Shown: piece by piece, positions 1-5,253 of the stretch
How the letters are laid out: every line of letters starts with the position of its first letter
Numbering within the stretch: position 1 is the first letter of the stretch
Source of the DNA: Nitrososphaerota archaeon
GTDB lineage: Archaea > Thermoproteota > Nitrososphaeria > Nitrososphaerales > Gagatemarchaeaceae
Assembly (NCBI GenBank): GCA_005877225.1
Contig: VBPK01000037.1
Span: 1-6,870, forward strand
DNA length: 6,870 bases
Direction of reading: 5' to 3'
The notes under the pieces: generated by a model
Databases searched by the model: none
What the model was told of the DNA's origin: nothing
What the model saw: only the letters and a program-made list of their open reading frames with translations
Translations under genes and position numbers: made by a program

Positions 1-147
1 CACATTTCCTTGGCTTGAAGAGACCTCTTTACGTCGACAGTCTAGGGCCTGATCGATAGTTTCCCATAGGTAGCCGCTGGAATTTGTAAGTTGCTCCACG
101 TAAGACCATGTGAATAAGTACTGGCGATTTGTAACATATACGGAGAC
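1..147. other. Leader region without a recognisable gene
   Basis: No reading frame here looks like a gene in either direction. The frame of the downstream regulator is closed by a TAA at 115-117, so that protein cannot extend further upstream than about 118. A purine-rich GGAGA at 142-146 sits directly against the TTG start of the regulator, too close for a standard ribosome binding site. I see no convincing TATA box; CATATA at 135-140 is too close to the start to serve a leaderless transcript. Confidence 0.5.
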
Positions 148-495
148 TTGACGAACGAAGTACTTCTCGAGACAACAGTCTTCAGCAAAGGCAAAAGGAC
201 GACCGTTCCAGAGCGAGTTAAGGGGTTGTTGAAACTGAGATTCACCCCCGGGAAGTTGACGAAGCTACTATGGACACAGGAGGGGGATGAGATCGCAGTC
301 ACGAGAGGAACGCCGCAGTCGAGTTTCATGAAGACCCTCCTCAGCGGCGACGGAACAGCGGCCGTACCCAAGCATGTGAGGGAAGCTTTGAAACTGAAAT
401 GGACACCCGATAAGGTGGAGAGAATATTATGGATGCAAAAGGGGAATAAGATCATTGTCACGAGAGGAACGCCCAAGTCGAGTTTCACAGCTTAA
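148..495 (+). CDS. Tandem AbrB/SpoVT-like DNA-binding protein
   Basis: A 115-residue protein built from two copies of one unit of about 53 residues. Copy 1 (about 8-60) and copy 2 (about 61-113) share the pattern basic/polar-T-x-VP-x-x-V-(R/K)-x-x-L-K-L, then a LLW/ILW strand, a (Q)-(E/K)-G turn, and end in VTRGTPxSSF (51-60 and 104-113). This is the layout of the AbrB/SpoVT swapped-hairpin fold, which in archaea and bacteria binds DNA as a regulator or as an antitoxin. Such domains usually dimerise, so two in one chain could form a complete DNA-binding unit; that is inference. The start is TTG at 148, because the frame is closed at 115-117 and no ATG or GTG lies between; the only early ATG is at 328, inside copy 2. 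No toxin gene is adjacent. A tRNA 3' fragment lies just downstream. The minus strand also has a long open frame here, but its sequence is only the mirror of the repeat. Confidence 0.72.
   Translation: MTNEVLLETTVFSKGKRTTVPERVKGLLKLRFTPGKLTKLLWTQEGDEIAVTRGTPQSSFMKTLLSGDGTAAVPKHVREALKLKWTPDKVERILWMQKGNKIIVTRGTPKSSFTA
298..488 (+). repeat. In-frame 159-bp-offset direct repeat inside the AbrB-like gene
   Basis: The two domain copies are recognisable at DNA level at their ends. The string GTCACGAGAGGAACGCC recurs at 298-314 and 457-473, followed in both by (A)GTCGAGTTTCA. The offset is 159 bp, exactly 53 codons. Elsewhere the copies have diverged, so the duplication is old but this tail has stayed nearly identical, through constraint on the VTRGTP motif or through gene conversion. 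Confidence 0.8.
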
Positions 496-500
496 CTTGA

Positions 501-523
501 TGCGGGCCCGACGGGACTCGAAC
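501..523 (-). other. tRNA 3'-end fragment, candidate attachment site
   Basis: On the minus strand 523 to 501 reads as the 3' end of a tRNA: G53, T-loop TTCGAGT (522-516), T-stem strand CCCGT (515-511), acceptor strand CGGGCCC (510-504), a G at the discriminator position (503), then CA. The GTTCGAGTCC core is the B-box consensus. The bases before it (AAGC) do not pair with CCCGT, and no matching 5' acceptor strand GGGCCCG is found on the minus strand further upstream in this stretch, so this is not a complete tRNA. Archaeal integrases commonly use the 3' end of tRNA genes as attachment sites and leave such a partial copy at the far end of the insertion. A split tRNA or one interrupted by an intron within the T-arm is a less likely alternative. 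No integrase gene is visible in the window. Confidence 0.55.
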
Positions 524-532
524 GCTTGGCAT

Positions 533-595
533 CCTCCCTTCCTCCCCGGCGGAATGGTGTTGACGGCTCGGCGTCACAACGCTTTTGAAGGGAGG
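533..595. repeat. Long imperfect inverted repeat (hairpin)
   Basis: CCTCCCTTC at 533-541 is exactly complementary to GAAGGGAGG at 587-595. The 45-base loop contains a second inverted repeat, GTTGACG (559-565) against CGTCACAAC (572-580), which pairs with a two-base bulge. In addition AACGCTT occurs directly repeated at 521-527, at the broken edge of the tRNA fragment, and at 578-584. The element lies between the tRNA fragment and the atpA-like remnant. It may be a structured RNA, a recombination-related sequence or coincidence; no T-tract follows that would make it an ordinary terminator. Confidence 0.4.
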
Positions 596-671
596 CGGCA
601 GAGGTTCCGACAATTCAGGCAGTTTCAGATGGTTGCAAAGGAAAATAGAGAGAAACTCCGTCCCGCTCGCG

Positions 672-829
672 AAGCTGAGGAGCATGCAGGCCATCTTCAA
701 ACTCCCATGGTCGAAATTCTCAATAAAGAACACCGAACCGGACAAGCTGGACGCCCTCACGCGGAGAGGTTCCGGGAGTTCGCCGCCCTCTCGAGCGTCA
801 AGCAGCAGCAGGAGCTGAAAATCGCCTAG
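672..829 (+). pseudogene. atpA: Frame-broken remnant of the 3' end of ATP synthase subunit A
   Basis: Pieces of a plausible A-subunit C-terminus alternate between two plus-strand frames: KLRSMQAIFKL (672-704), MVEILNKE (707-730), EPDKLDAL (737-760), then ERFREFAAL continuing to QELKIA and a TAG at 827-829. Read together they resemble the helical tail of archaeal A subunits, and the position directly before atpB fits the usual A-B-D order. The TAG shares its G with the GTG of atpB, a coupling typical of operon neighbours. An intact A subunit has close to 600 residues; here only about 50 are seen and the conserved nucleotide-binding parts are absent upstream. The frame breaks could be true decay, sequencing indels, or over-reading of a weak resemblance. 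If real, the catalytic A subunit must be encoded elsewhere. No similarity search was possible. Confidence 0.4.
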
Positions 830-2241
830 TGAGTAAGTCGCAGGGCGGTCTCGAGTACAGCAAGGTGGCCGAAATCAAGGGCCCCCTCCTCATCGTGGAC
901 GGCGTCGAAAAGGCGGCCTACGACGAGCTCGTCGAGATACAGGAACCCGGGGGAGGCAGGAGGCTCGCCCGCGTCCTCGAATCCGGTTTCGGGCGCGCGG
1001 TCGTCCAGGTTTTCGAAGGCACGTCGGGCCTCTCGATTAGCGGCACGCGCGCGAAATTCCTAGGAAGGACTATGGAGCTCCCCGTCTCCGACCAGCTCCT
1101 GGGCAGAGTCTTCGACGGCCTCGGCCGCCCACTCGACGGCCTTCCCGACCCCGTCGGCAAGAGCTTCCTCGACGTCAACGGCTCCCCCATCAACCCCGAA
1201 CGCCGAGAATACCCGACCGACCTCATCCAGACTGGCGTCTCGGTAATCGACGGCATGCTCACCCTCGTCAGGGGGCAGAAGCTCCCAATCTTCTCCGGCG
1301 CGGGGATGCCTCACAACATGCTCGCAGCCCAGATCGCCCGGCAGGCCACCGTCGTCGGTGAAGGGGAGGAGTTCGCCGTCGTCTTTGCGGCCGTGGGCGT
1401 CTCGCACGGAGAGGCTTCATTCTTCCAGAAGACGCTCGAGGAGTCCGGGGCAATCCGCAGGAGCATCCTCTACCTCAACCTCGCGGACGACCCCGCCATC
1501 GAGAGGATAATCACCCCACGCGTCGCCCTCACCGCCGCCGAGTACCTCGCCTTCGAGCTGGGGATGCACGTCCTCGTTATCATCACCGACATCACCTCTT
1601 ATGCGGAAGCGCTGCGCGAAATCTCCGCCGCCCGAGAGGAAGTCCCCGGGAGGAAAGGCTTCCCCGGCTACCTCTACACCGACCTCGCCACCAACTACGA
1701 GCGCGCCGGCCGCATCAAAGGGAAGCGCGGCAGTATCACCCAGATGCCCATCCTCTCGATGCCGAGCGACGACGTCACTCACCCCATCCCCGATCTTACG
1801 GGCTACATCACGGAGGGACAAATCTTCCTCGGCCGCGAACTCTTCAGGAAGGGCATCTACCCACCCGTTTACGTCCTCTCCAGCCTGAGCCGGTTAATGG
1901 GGCCCGCCCTGGGCTACGTCATCAAGCAGGGGAAGGCCCGAGCGGACCACCATATGGTCGGGAACCAGCTCTACAACGCGTACGCGAGGGCGGGCGAGCT
2001 CCGCGCGTTATCGGAAATCGTCGGGAAGTCGGGACTCACCGGCTCGGACCTGAAGTACCTGAAGTTCGGCGACGACTTCGAACAGAAGTACCTGAAGCAG
2101 GGGTACGACGAGAACAGGACCTTCGAGGACACCCTGCGCATTGGCTGGGAGATGCTCTCCATCCTGCCAGAGTCGGAGCTGACAAACGTCAAGGAAGAGT
2201 TCATCAAGAAGTATTACGTCGGGGAGAAGTCCGCAGGGTAG
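829..2241 (+). CDS. atpB: A-type ATP synthase subunit B (non-catalytic)
   Basis: A 470-residue protein of normal family length. It forms the non-catalytic partner that alternates with subunit A in the A3B3 head of the archaeal membrane ATP synthase, on the cytoplasmic face. Seen: the N-terminal beta-barrel (about 10-80, with EIKGPLLIVDGV), the central nucleotide-fold domain in which the P-loop is replaced by SGAGMPHN (156-163) as in B subunits, FAAVGVSHGEA (186-196), MPSDDVTHPIPDLTGYITEG (311-330), SSLSRLM (351-357) and a helical C-terminal domain with KYLKFGDDFEQKYL (409-422). The GTG start overlaps the preceding TAG and gives the expected N-terminus; the next Met is residue 82. Followed after three bases by atpD. 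Oddity: between SRLM and GKARADH there are ten residues, whereas I recall about six in typical members, so a short insertion at 358-367 is possible. Identification is very secure. Confidence 0.97.
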   Translation: MSKSQGGLEYSKVAEIKGPLLIVDGVEKAAYDELVEIQEPGGGRRLARVLESGFGRAVVQVFEGTSGLSISGTRAKFLGRTMELPVSDQLLGRVFDGLGRPLDGLPDPVGKSFLDVNGSPINPERREYPTDLIQTGVSVIDGMLTLVRGQKLPIFSGAGMPHNMLAAQIARQATVVGEGEEFAVVFAAVGVSHGEASFFQKTLEESGAIRRSILYLNLADDPAIERIITPRVALTAAEYLAFELGMHVLVIITDITSYAEALREISAAREEVPGRKGFPGYLYTDLATNYERAGRIKGKRGSITQMPILSMPSDDVTHPIPDLTGYITEGQIFLGRELFRKGIYPPVYVLSSLSRLMGPALGYVIKQGKARADHHMVGNQLYNAYARAGELRALSEIVGKSGLTGSDLKYLKFGDDFEQKYLKQGYDENRTFEDTLRIGWEMLSILPESELTNVKEEFIKKYYVGEKSAG

Positions 2242-2244
2242 CAC

Positions 2245-2892
2245 ATGTCGGTAAGCTTCGGCTCGCAGGTCCTCCCCACAAAGATTGAGCTGATCAGGAC
2301 GCGGAGAAGCCTTCAGACCGCTAACCGCGTACACAAAGTCTTGGACGACAAGCGTGAGGTCCTCCTCAAGAGGCTCGACGAGATGATCCAGCAGGCCAGC
2401 GGGGCGCGGGAGGAGATCTGGCAGCCCCTGTCAGACGCCTACCTCGCCCTATACGACGCCTACCTGAAGCTCGGCCCCTTACGCCTCGAGGGGCTGGCCT
2501 CCAACACGCCGGCGATGGTCGAGACCGATATTACGGTGAAGCGTGTGGTCGACGTCGACATTCCCTCCCTAAAGCTCACGGAGAAAGATGTGGGGATGAC
2601 ATACGGCTTCGCCGACAGCAACATCGCGGTCGACAGGGCGGCGAGGGAGATGAGGAAGCTCCTCCCCTCCATCTTCAAGGCCGCAGAATTCGAGAACGCG
2701 ATCTTCAGGCTCGCGAAGGAGCTCGAGAGGACGCAGCGCCTCCTGAACGCCTTGGAGTACATGATAATTCCGAGGTATGTCTCGTCAATCAGGTACATCC
2801 AGCAGACCCTCGAGGAGAGGGAGAGGGAGGAGTTCGTCAGGCTGAAGCACGTGAAGAAGGTTCTTGAAAGGAAAGAGGAGGCGCGAGCGTGA
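2245..2892 (+). CDS. atpD: A-type ATP synthase subunit D (central stalk)
   Basis: A 215-residue protein, the usual size of subunit D, which forms the long antiparallel coiled coil of the rotor shaft inside the A3B3 head and transmits rotation between membrane ring and catalytic sites. The N-terminal helix carries PTKIELIRTRRSL (11-23) followed by KVLDDKREVLLKRLDEM (31-47); the C-terminal helix carries RTQRLLNALEYMIIPRYVSS (162-181) and LEEREREEFVRLKHVKK (189-205). Both are signature segments of the V/A-type D family. The middle (about 75-130) is the less conserved globular part. The ATG follows the atpB stop by three bases, and the stop overlaps the next ORF by four bases, so the three are probably one transcript with coupled translation. 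No subunit C, F or K gene is present in this window. Confidence 0.96.
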   Translation: MSVSFGSQVLPTKIELIRTRRSLQTANRVHKVLDDKREVLLKRLDEMIQQASGAREEIWQPLSDAYLALYDAYLKLGPLRLEGLASNTPAMVETDITVKRVVDVDIPSLKLTEKDVGMTYGFADSNIAVDRAAREMRKLLPSIFKAAEFENAIFRLAKELERTQRLLNALEYMIIPRYVSSIRYIQQTLEEREREEFVRLKHVKKVLERKEEARA

Positions 2893-3038
2893 GCGGCGAG
2901 GAGAAGAAGATAGTCGGAGACAGCTTCGAGGCCGCCCGGAAGCGGGTGGAGGAGGCCTACGAGGCTGCCCTGCAGGAGACCAACTCGAAGGTAGAGAAGG
3001 CGAAGTCAGAGGCGCTCCGCAAGCTCGGCGCACAGTGA
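2889..3038 (+). CDS. 49-residue helical ORF, possible peripheral-stalk fragment
   Basis: A short ORF starting at GTG 2889, overlapping the atpD stop in a GTGA, and ending at TGA 3036-3038. The product is almost wholly predicted helix and strongly charged: after IVGDSFEAARKRVEEAYEAA come further alternating Lys/Glu and Ala-rich turns ending in EALRKLGAQ. Small Ala residues recur along one face. This is the style of the N-terminal coiled coil of peripheral-stalk subunits E or G/H of A/V-type ATPases, which are about 100-200 residues long. It is therefore either a shortened stalk subunit, a separate small operon protein, or unrelated. The four-base overlap, matching strand and intact frame support translation. 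Resemblance to a stalk subunit is inference from composition and position. Confidence 0.6.
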   Translation: MSGEEKKIVGDSFEAARKRVEEAYEAALQETNSKVEKAKSEALRKLGAQ

Positions 3039-3061
3039 GCCCCTGCTCCTTCGCTCCTAAC

Positions 3062-3283
3062 TCACTCGTTCGCGATCATGCGGTCTATCATCTTCACTAT
3101 TATCGGAAGGGAGACGAACAGACCGACCGTCGAGAAGGTCACCGCGAGTATCACTGGAGGGATGTTGGTCACTTGAGCGAGGTAGAAACCCAGCCCCACC
3201 CCGAAGAGGACGAGAGCGGCCACGATCAGAGGAGAGATGATGAGGGCCCTCACCATCGTCCTGTTCCTCCTCTCGAGGCTCAC
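3062..3283 (-). CDS. Small two-helix membrane protein, unknown function
   Basis: Not recognised. As a 73-residue product from GTG 3283 it has a basic N-terminus (SLERRNRTMVR), a first hydrophobic helix at about 13-36, a proline-containing turn (TNIPPV, 39-44), a second helix at about 44-66 and a short polar tail ending in ANE. The positively charged N-terminus predicts both ends in the cytoplasm. Two starts compete: GTG 3283, which would suit a leaderless transcript from the TATA-like element at 3306-3311, and ATG 3256 (residue 10), which is preceded by GAGAGGAGG at 3274-3266 with normal spacing and gives 64 residues. It is convergent with the ATPase operon (23-base gap) and lies 43 bases downstream of the transporter gene on the same strand. 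No link to the ATP synthase can be shown. Confidence 0.65.
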   Translation of the reverse strand: MSLERRNRTMVRALIISPLIVAALVLFGVGLGFYLAQVTNIPPVILAVTFSTVGLFVSLPIIVKMIDRMIANE

Positions 3284-3305
3284 ACTTGACGATGACTAGC
3301 TAATC

Positions 3306-3311
3306 GTTATA
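3306..3311 (-). promoter_or_regulatory. Candidate TATA element for the small membrane protein
   Basis: The minus strand reads CCTATAACG around here, centred about 25 bases before GTG 3283, the distance expected when transcription begins at the start codon. It is preceded by the purine-rich CCAAAAT. The site lies between the transporter stop and this gene, suggesting separate transcription. Confidence 0.35.
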
Positions 3312-3326
3312 GGATTTTGGTCTCTC

Positions 3327-3968
3327 TTAGACTGCGGTTGATCCTTCCCCATGTTGAGGGATGCTTATTGGAAAAGAGGTTGGCTTAAGGAACGCTTCTA
3401 TGCTTTCTTTGCCTACGAAGGCGAGAATAACAGCTGTGGCGGCGTAATCCACCCAGCTGATGCCGAATAGATAGTTGATGAGCAGACTTCCGAGTAGGGC
3501 GAGAGACATTAGGAAGCACGTGGCCGATTGGACGGCGTCCATCAGGAGAGGCGCACAATTCGTCTCCCTTTCTATTCCGCGCTTCTTTACCCAGAGGACG
3601 GGCATGACTATCACGGCTCCGAGGGCGACCGCTATCCCCAGCAGGGAGGACTCTGGCATGATCCCAGTAAAGTAGGAATATAGAGCACCTCCCCCGATTA
3701 CTGGAATGAGGGCCACGAGGAGGAGCATCGTTGCCCTCTCTGTCTTCTCACCAAGTTCGTTAGAACCAGCCGAATCGCCCCTCGGATGGAACGTCATGGC
3801 GAATCCTGAGAGGATTTCAACCAGACTGTCGCCGCCGAACGCAAGGAGGGCGAAACTACCCGAAAGCAGATGGGGCTGGATAGCATCAGCCATAATCCGA
3901 GGGTTCCTTGGATTAATTGTTTGCCCCCGCGTTCGATTGGATGAATGATGTCCACCTCGGCACTGCAT
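3327..3968 (-). CDS. CDF-like cation transporter, apparently lacking the first helix
   Basis: A 213-residue membrane protein resembling the compact cation-diffusion-facilitator group that lacks a large cytoplasmic domain. Segments that fit: SGSFALLAFGGDSLVEILSG (36-55) with acidic D47 and E51, MPESSLLGIAVALGAVIVMP (104-123), MDAVQSATC (143-151) and WVDYAATAVILAFVGKESIEA (172-192). Such proteins export divalent metals by proton exchange; the substrate cannot be read here. Hydrophobic helices lie at about 35-57, 79-101, 106-127, 142-166 and 172-190, five rather than six. The first 25 residues (MQCRGG to NPRI) are polar and do not look like the expected first membrane helix. The true start may therefore be ATG 3893 (residue 26), or the 5' end is damaged or misframed. 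The gene is divergent from the cupredoxin gene at 4070, with a 101-base gap. Confidence 0.72.
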   Translation of the reverse strand: MQCRGGHHSSNRTRGQTINPRNPRIMADAIQPHLLSGSFALLAFGGDSLVEILSGFAMTFHPRGDSAGSNELGEKTERATMLLLVALIPVIGGGALYSYFTGIMPESSLLGIAVALGAVIVMPVLWVKKRGIERETNCAPLLMDAVQSATCFLMSLALLGSLLINYLFGISWVDYAATAVILAFVGKESIEAFLKPTSFPISIPQHGEGSTAV

Positions 3969-4012
3969 GCAGGGTCCTTAGCGCTAAGCACACTTCGTGA
4001 AGTCGCCCACCT

Positions 4013-4020
4013 GTTTAATA
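4013..4020. promoter_or_regulatory. AT-rich element between divergent transporter and cupredoxin genes
   Basis: The plus strand reads GTTTAATA, the minus strand TATTAAAC. It is the only clear AT-rich block in the GC-rich 101-base divergent gap. For the plus strand it would place transcription start near 4043, leaving a short leader containing GAGGAG (4053-4058). For the minus strand it would place the start near 3990, before the 3968 ATG. It may serve one or both genes. Confidence 0.4.
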
Positions 4021-4069
4021 GTGCCCCCGTCAAAGCGCCCCCAACAGTGCAAGAGGAGATATCCTCAGG

Positions 4070-4873
4070 TTGACCTTCGGTGAACCGAGGGCCCGCAGAC
4101 CTCTGGAAGTACTTGTACCATTCCTGGGGCTATTGTACACCGTCCTAATTTTTGTGGTCATCATAATTCAGTTCGCCACTCAACCTGGAGGGCTCCCGTC
4201 CTTCATCTTCATTCTGCTTCCGTTCTTGGCCCTCTTTCTCGGGGCAGCATATGGCGTCTGGAAGCGTAGTAGAATCGGGTACATCGTTTCCATAGCTGTA
4301 AGCGTACTTTTCATCCTGTTCCAGGGTGCGTTCGCCGTCGAGGCGCTTTCGAATCCCTCGGCTTTCATCACGTTCTTCGAGACCGCGACTATCCTTCCCG
4401 TTCTTATCATCACGGTAGTCTATTCGATTCTGGGGTTGCGCATGGTGTGGCGCAAAGGAGCGTTTCCTGGGATTCCAAGGACGATGGCGCGTTCAAGTGT
4501 CATCGTTCTGTTTGGTGTCGGCTTCATCCTCGGAGGGCTGGTCATAGGCGCTCTTGCCGGGGCGACGGAGGCTCGCCTCCTCGCGAACTCTGGAACGAGT
4601 GCCGACATCGTGATACCTCAAGGGGCAGGGAACCAGGGCAACGGACAATTCTACGTTCCCGCCAACTTCACAGTGAAAGTCGGACAGTCGGTCACTTGGG
4701 CGAACAAAGACGGGATGACTCACACGGTCACGAAGACGCCAGGAACCCTTTTCGACCAAACTTTGGCTTCAGGCGACACCTTCAAGTTCACGTTTACCCA
4801 AGCCGGCACGTATCAGTACTATTGCACGATCCACCCGTGGATGAAAGGAACGATAGTGGTGACTTCTGGCTAG
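4070..4873 (+). CDS. Membrane-anchored cupredoxin (plastocyanin/halocyanin-like)
   Basis: A 267-residue protein with two parts. Residues about 14-36, 44-63, 70-90, 99-124 and 142-165 are hydrophobic and should form five membrane helices. Residues about 178-264 form a blue-copper domain outside the membrane, beginning ADIVIPQGAG, with strands FTVKVGQSVTW (200-210) and the type 1 copper ligands His218 (in MTHTV), Cys252, His255 and Met258 (in CTIHPWM). All four ligands are present, so a mononuclear copper electron carrier is expected. The helical part is unlike the single anchor of ordinary halocyanins; I do not recognise it as a named family. It could anchor the domain or take part in transport or quinol chemistry, which is unproven. 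The TTG start at 4070 follows GAGGAG at 4053-4058 at 11 bases; a later start is possible, but the first helix begins soon after. The gene is divergent from a cation transporter and convergent with nrdJ. Confidence 0.88.
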   Translation: MTFGEPRARRPLEVLVPFLGLLYTVLIFVVIIIQFATQPGGLPSFIFILLPFLALFLGAAYGVWKRSRIGYIVSIAVSVLFILFQGAFAVEALSNPSAFITFFETATILPVLIITVVYSILGLRMVWRKGAFPGIPRTMARSSVIVLFGVGFILGGLVIGALAGATEARLLANSGTSADIVIPQGAGNQGNGQFYVPANFTVKVGQSVTWANKDGMTHTVTKTPGTLFDQTLASGDTFKFTFTQAGTYQYYCTIHPWMKGTIVVTSG

Positions 4874-4945
4874 ATTGACGGCTGTTGCTGCCTAGAACGT
4901 CCGAGCCTTCCGCTCAACAATCTCGTCTGGCTCTCGCTCGTCCGC

Positions 4946-5253
4946 TCACTCGCACTTGCTGTATCCGCAGTTCGTGCACTTGAAACATCCGTTCTCAAAG
5001 ATGAGGGTGTTCTCCTTGCACTCCGGACATGCCGCCGCCGTCCCGGTTGCACCGCCCTGCACCGCCTGTTGACTCGGCTCGACAGTCACCCCGTTCGCGA
5101 CGAGCATCTCGAGAGCCTTTGCAGTCGCGTCTGGAATCGAGAGGAGCTGGACTCCGTCGTCCCAGGAGACGTACTTTCCCCTAATTCCCTTCAGCGTCCG
5201 GATGACGTTCTGGATGTCGCCCCCGTGTTGCAGGTAGAGGCTTTGGCTGTCAC
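4946..5253 (-). pseudogene. nrdJ: C-terminal part of NrdJ in a shifted frame
   Basis: Out of frame with the main nrdJ reading, this stretch gives SLYLQHGGDIQNVIRTLKGI, then RGKYVSWDDGVQLLSIPDA, a linker, and a zinc ribbon with CPEC followed by CFKCTNCGYSKCE and a TGA at 4946-4948. This is the normal order of the class II reductase tail, whose terminal cysteines pass electrons to the active site. No convincing start codon or ribosome binding site precedes it, so separate translation is unlikely. It belongs to the same gene, joined through a deletion or sequence error near 5243-5253. If the break is real, the main product loses its zinc ribbon. Confidence 0.85.

Noticed and set aside
42..488. 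148-residue open frame on the minus strand
   Set aside because: It mirrors the AbrB-like gene, and its internal repeat is only the complement of the plus-strand domain repeat. No family pattern or ribosome binding site is seen.
485..760. 91-residue minus-strand open frame
   Set aside because: It runs antisense over the tRNA fragment and the atpA-like remnant; no recognisable motif.
501..830. A complete intron-containing or split tRNA on the minus strand
   Set aside because: No GGGCCCG acceptor 5' strand, D-arm or anticodon arm could be found upstream on that strand; only the 3' part is supported.
1060..1821. Several minus-strand open frames inside atpB
   Set aside because: GC-rich shadow frames opposite a fully conserved gene; low-complexity Arg/Gly/Asp composition.
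3039..3061. Terminator between the convergent ATPase operon and membrane protein
   Set aside because: The 23-base gap shows no clear hairpin or T-tract.
2864..3289. 141-residue plus-strand open frame
   Set aside because: It overlaps atpD, the 49-residue ORF and the minus-strand membrane protein in other frames; Arg/Glu/His-rich shadow composition.
4447..4878. 143-residue plus-strand open frame within the cupredoxin gene
   Set aside because: Shifted frame of a gene with all copper ligands intact; Arg/His-rich shadow composition.
4874..4945. Regulatory or terminator element between the cupredoxin gene and nrdJ
   Set aside because: No clear stem, T-rich run or repeat; only an ordinary convergent spacer.
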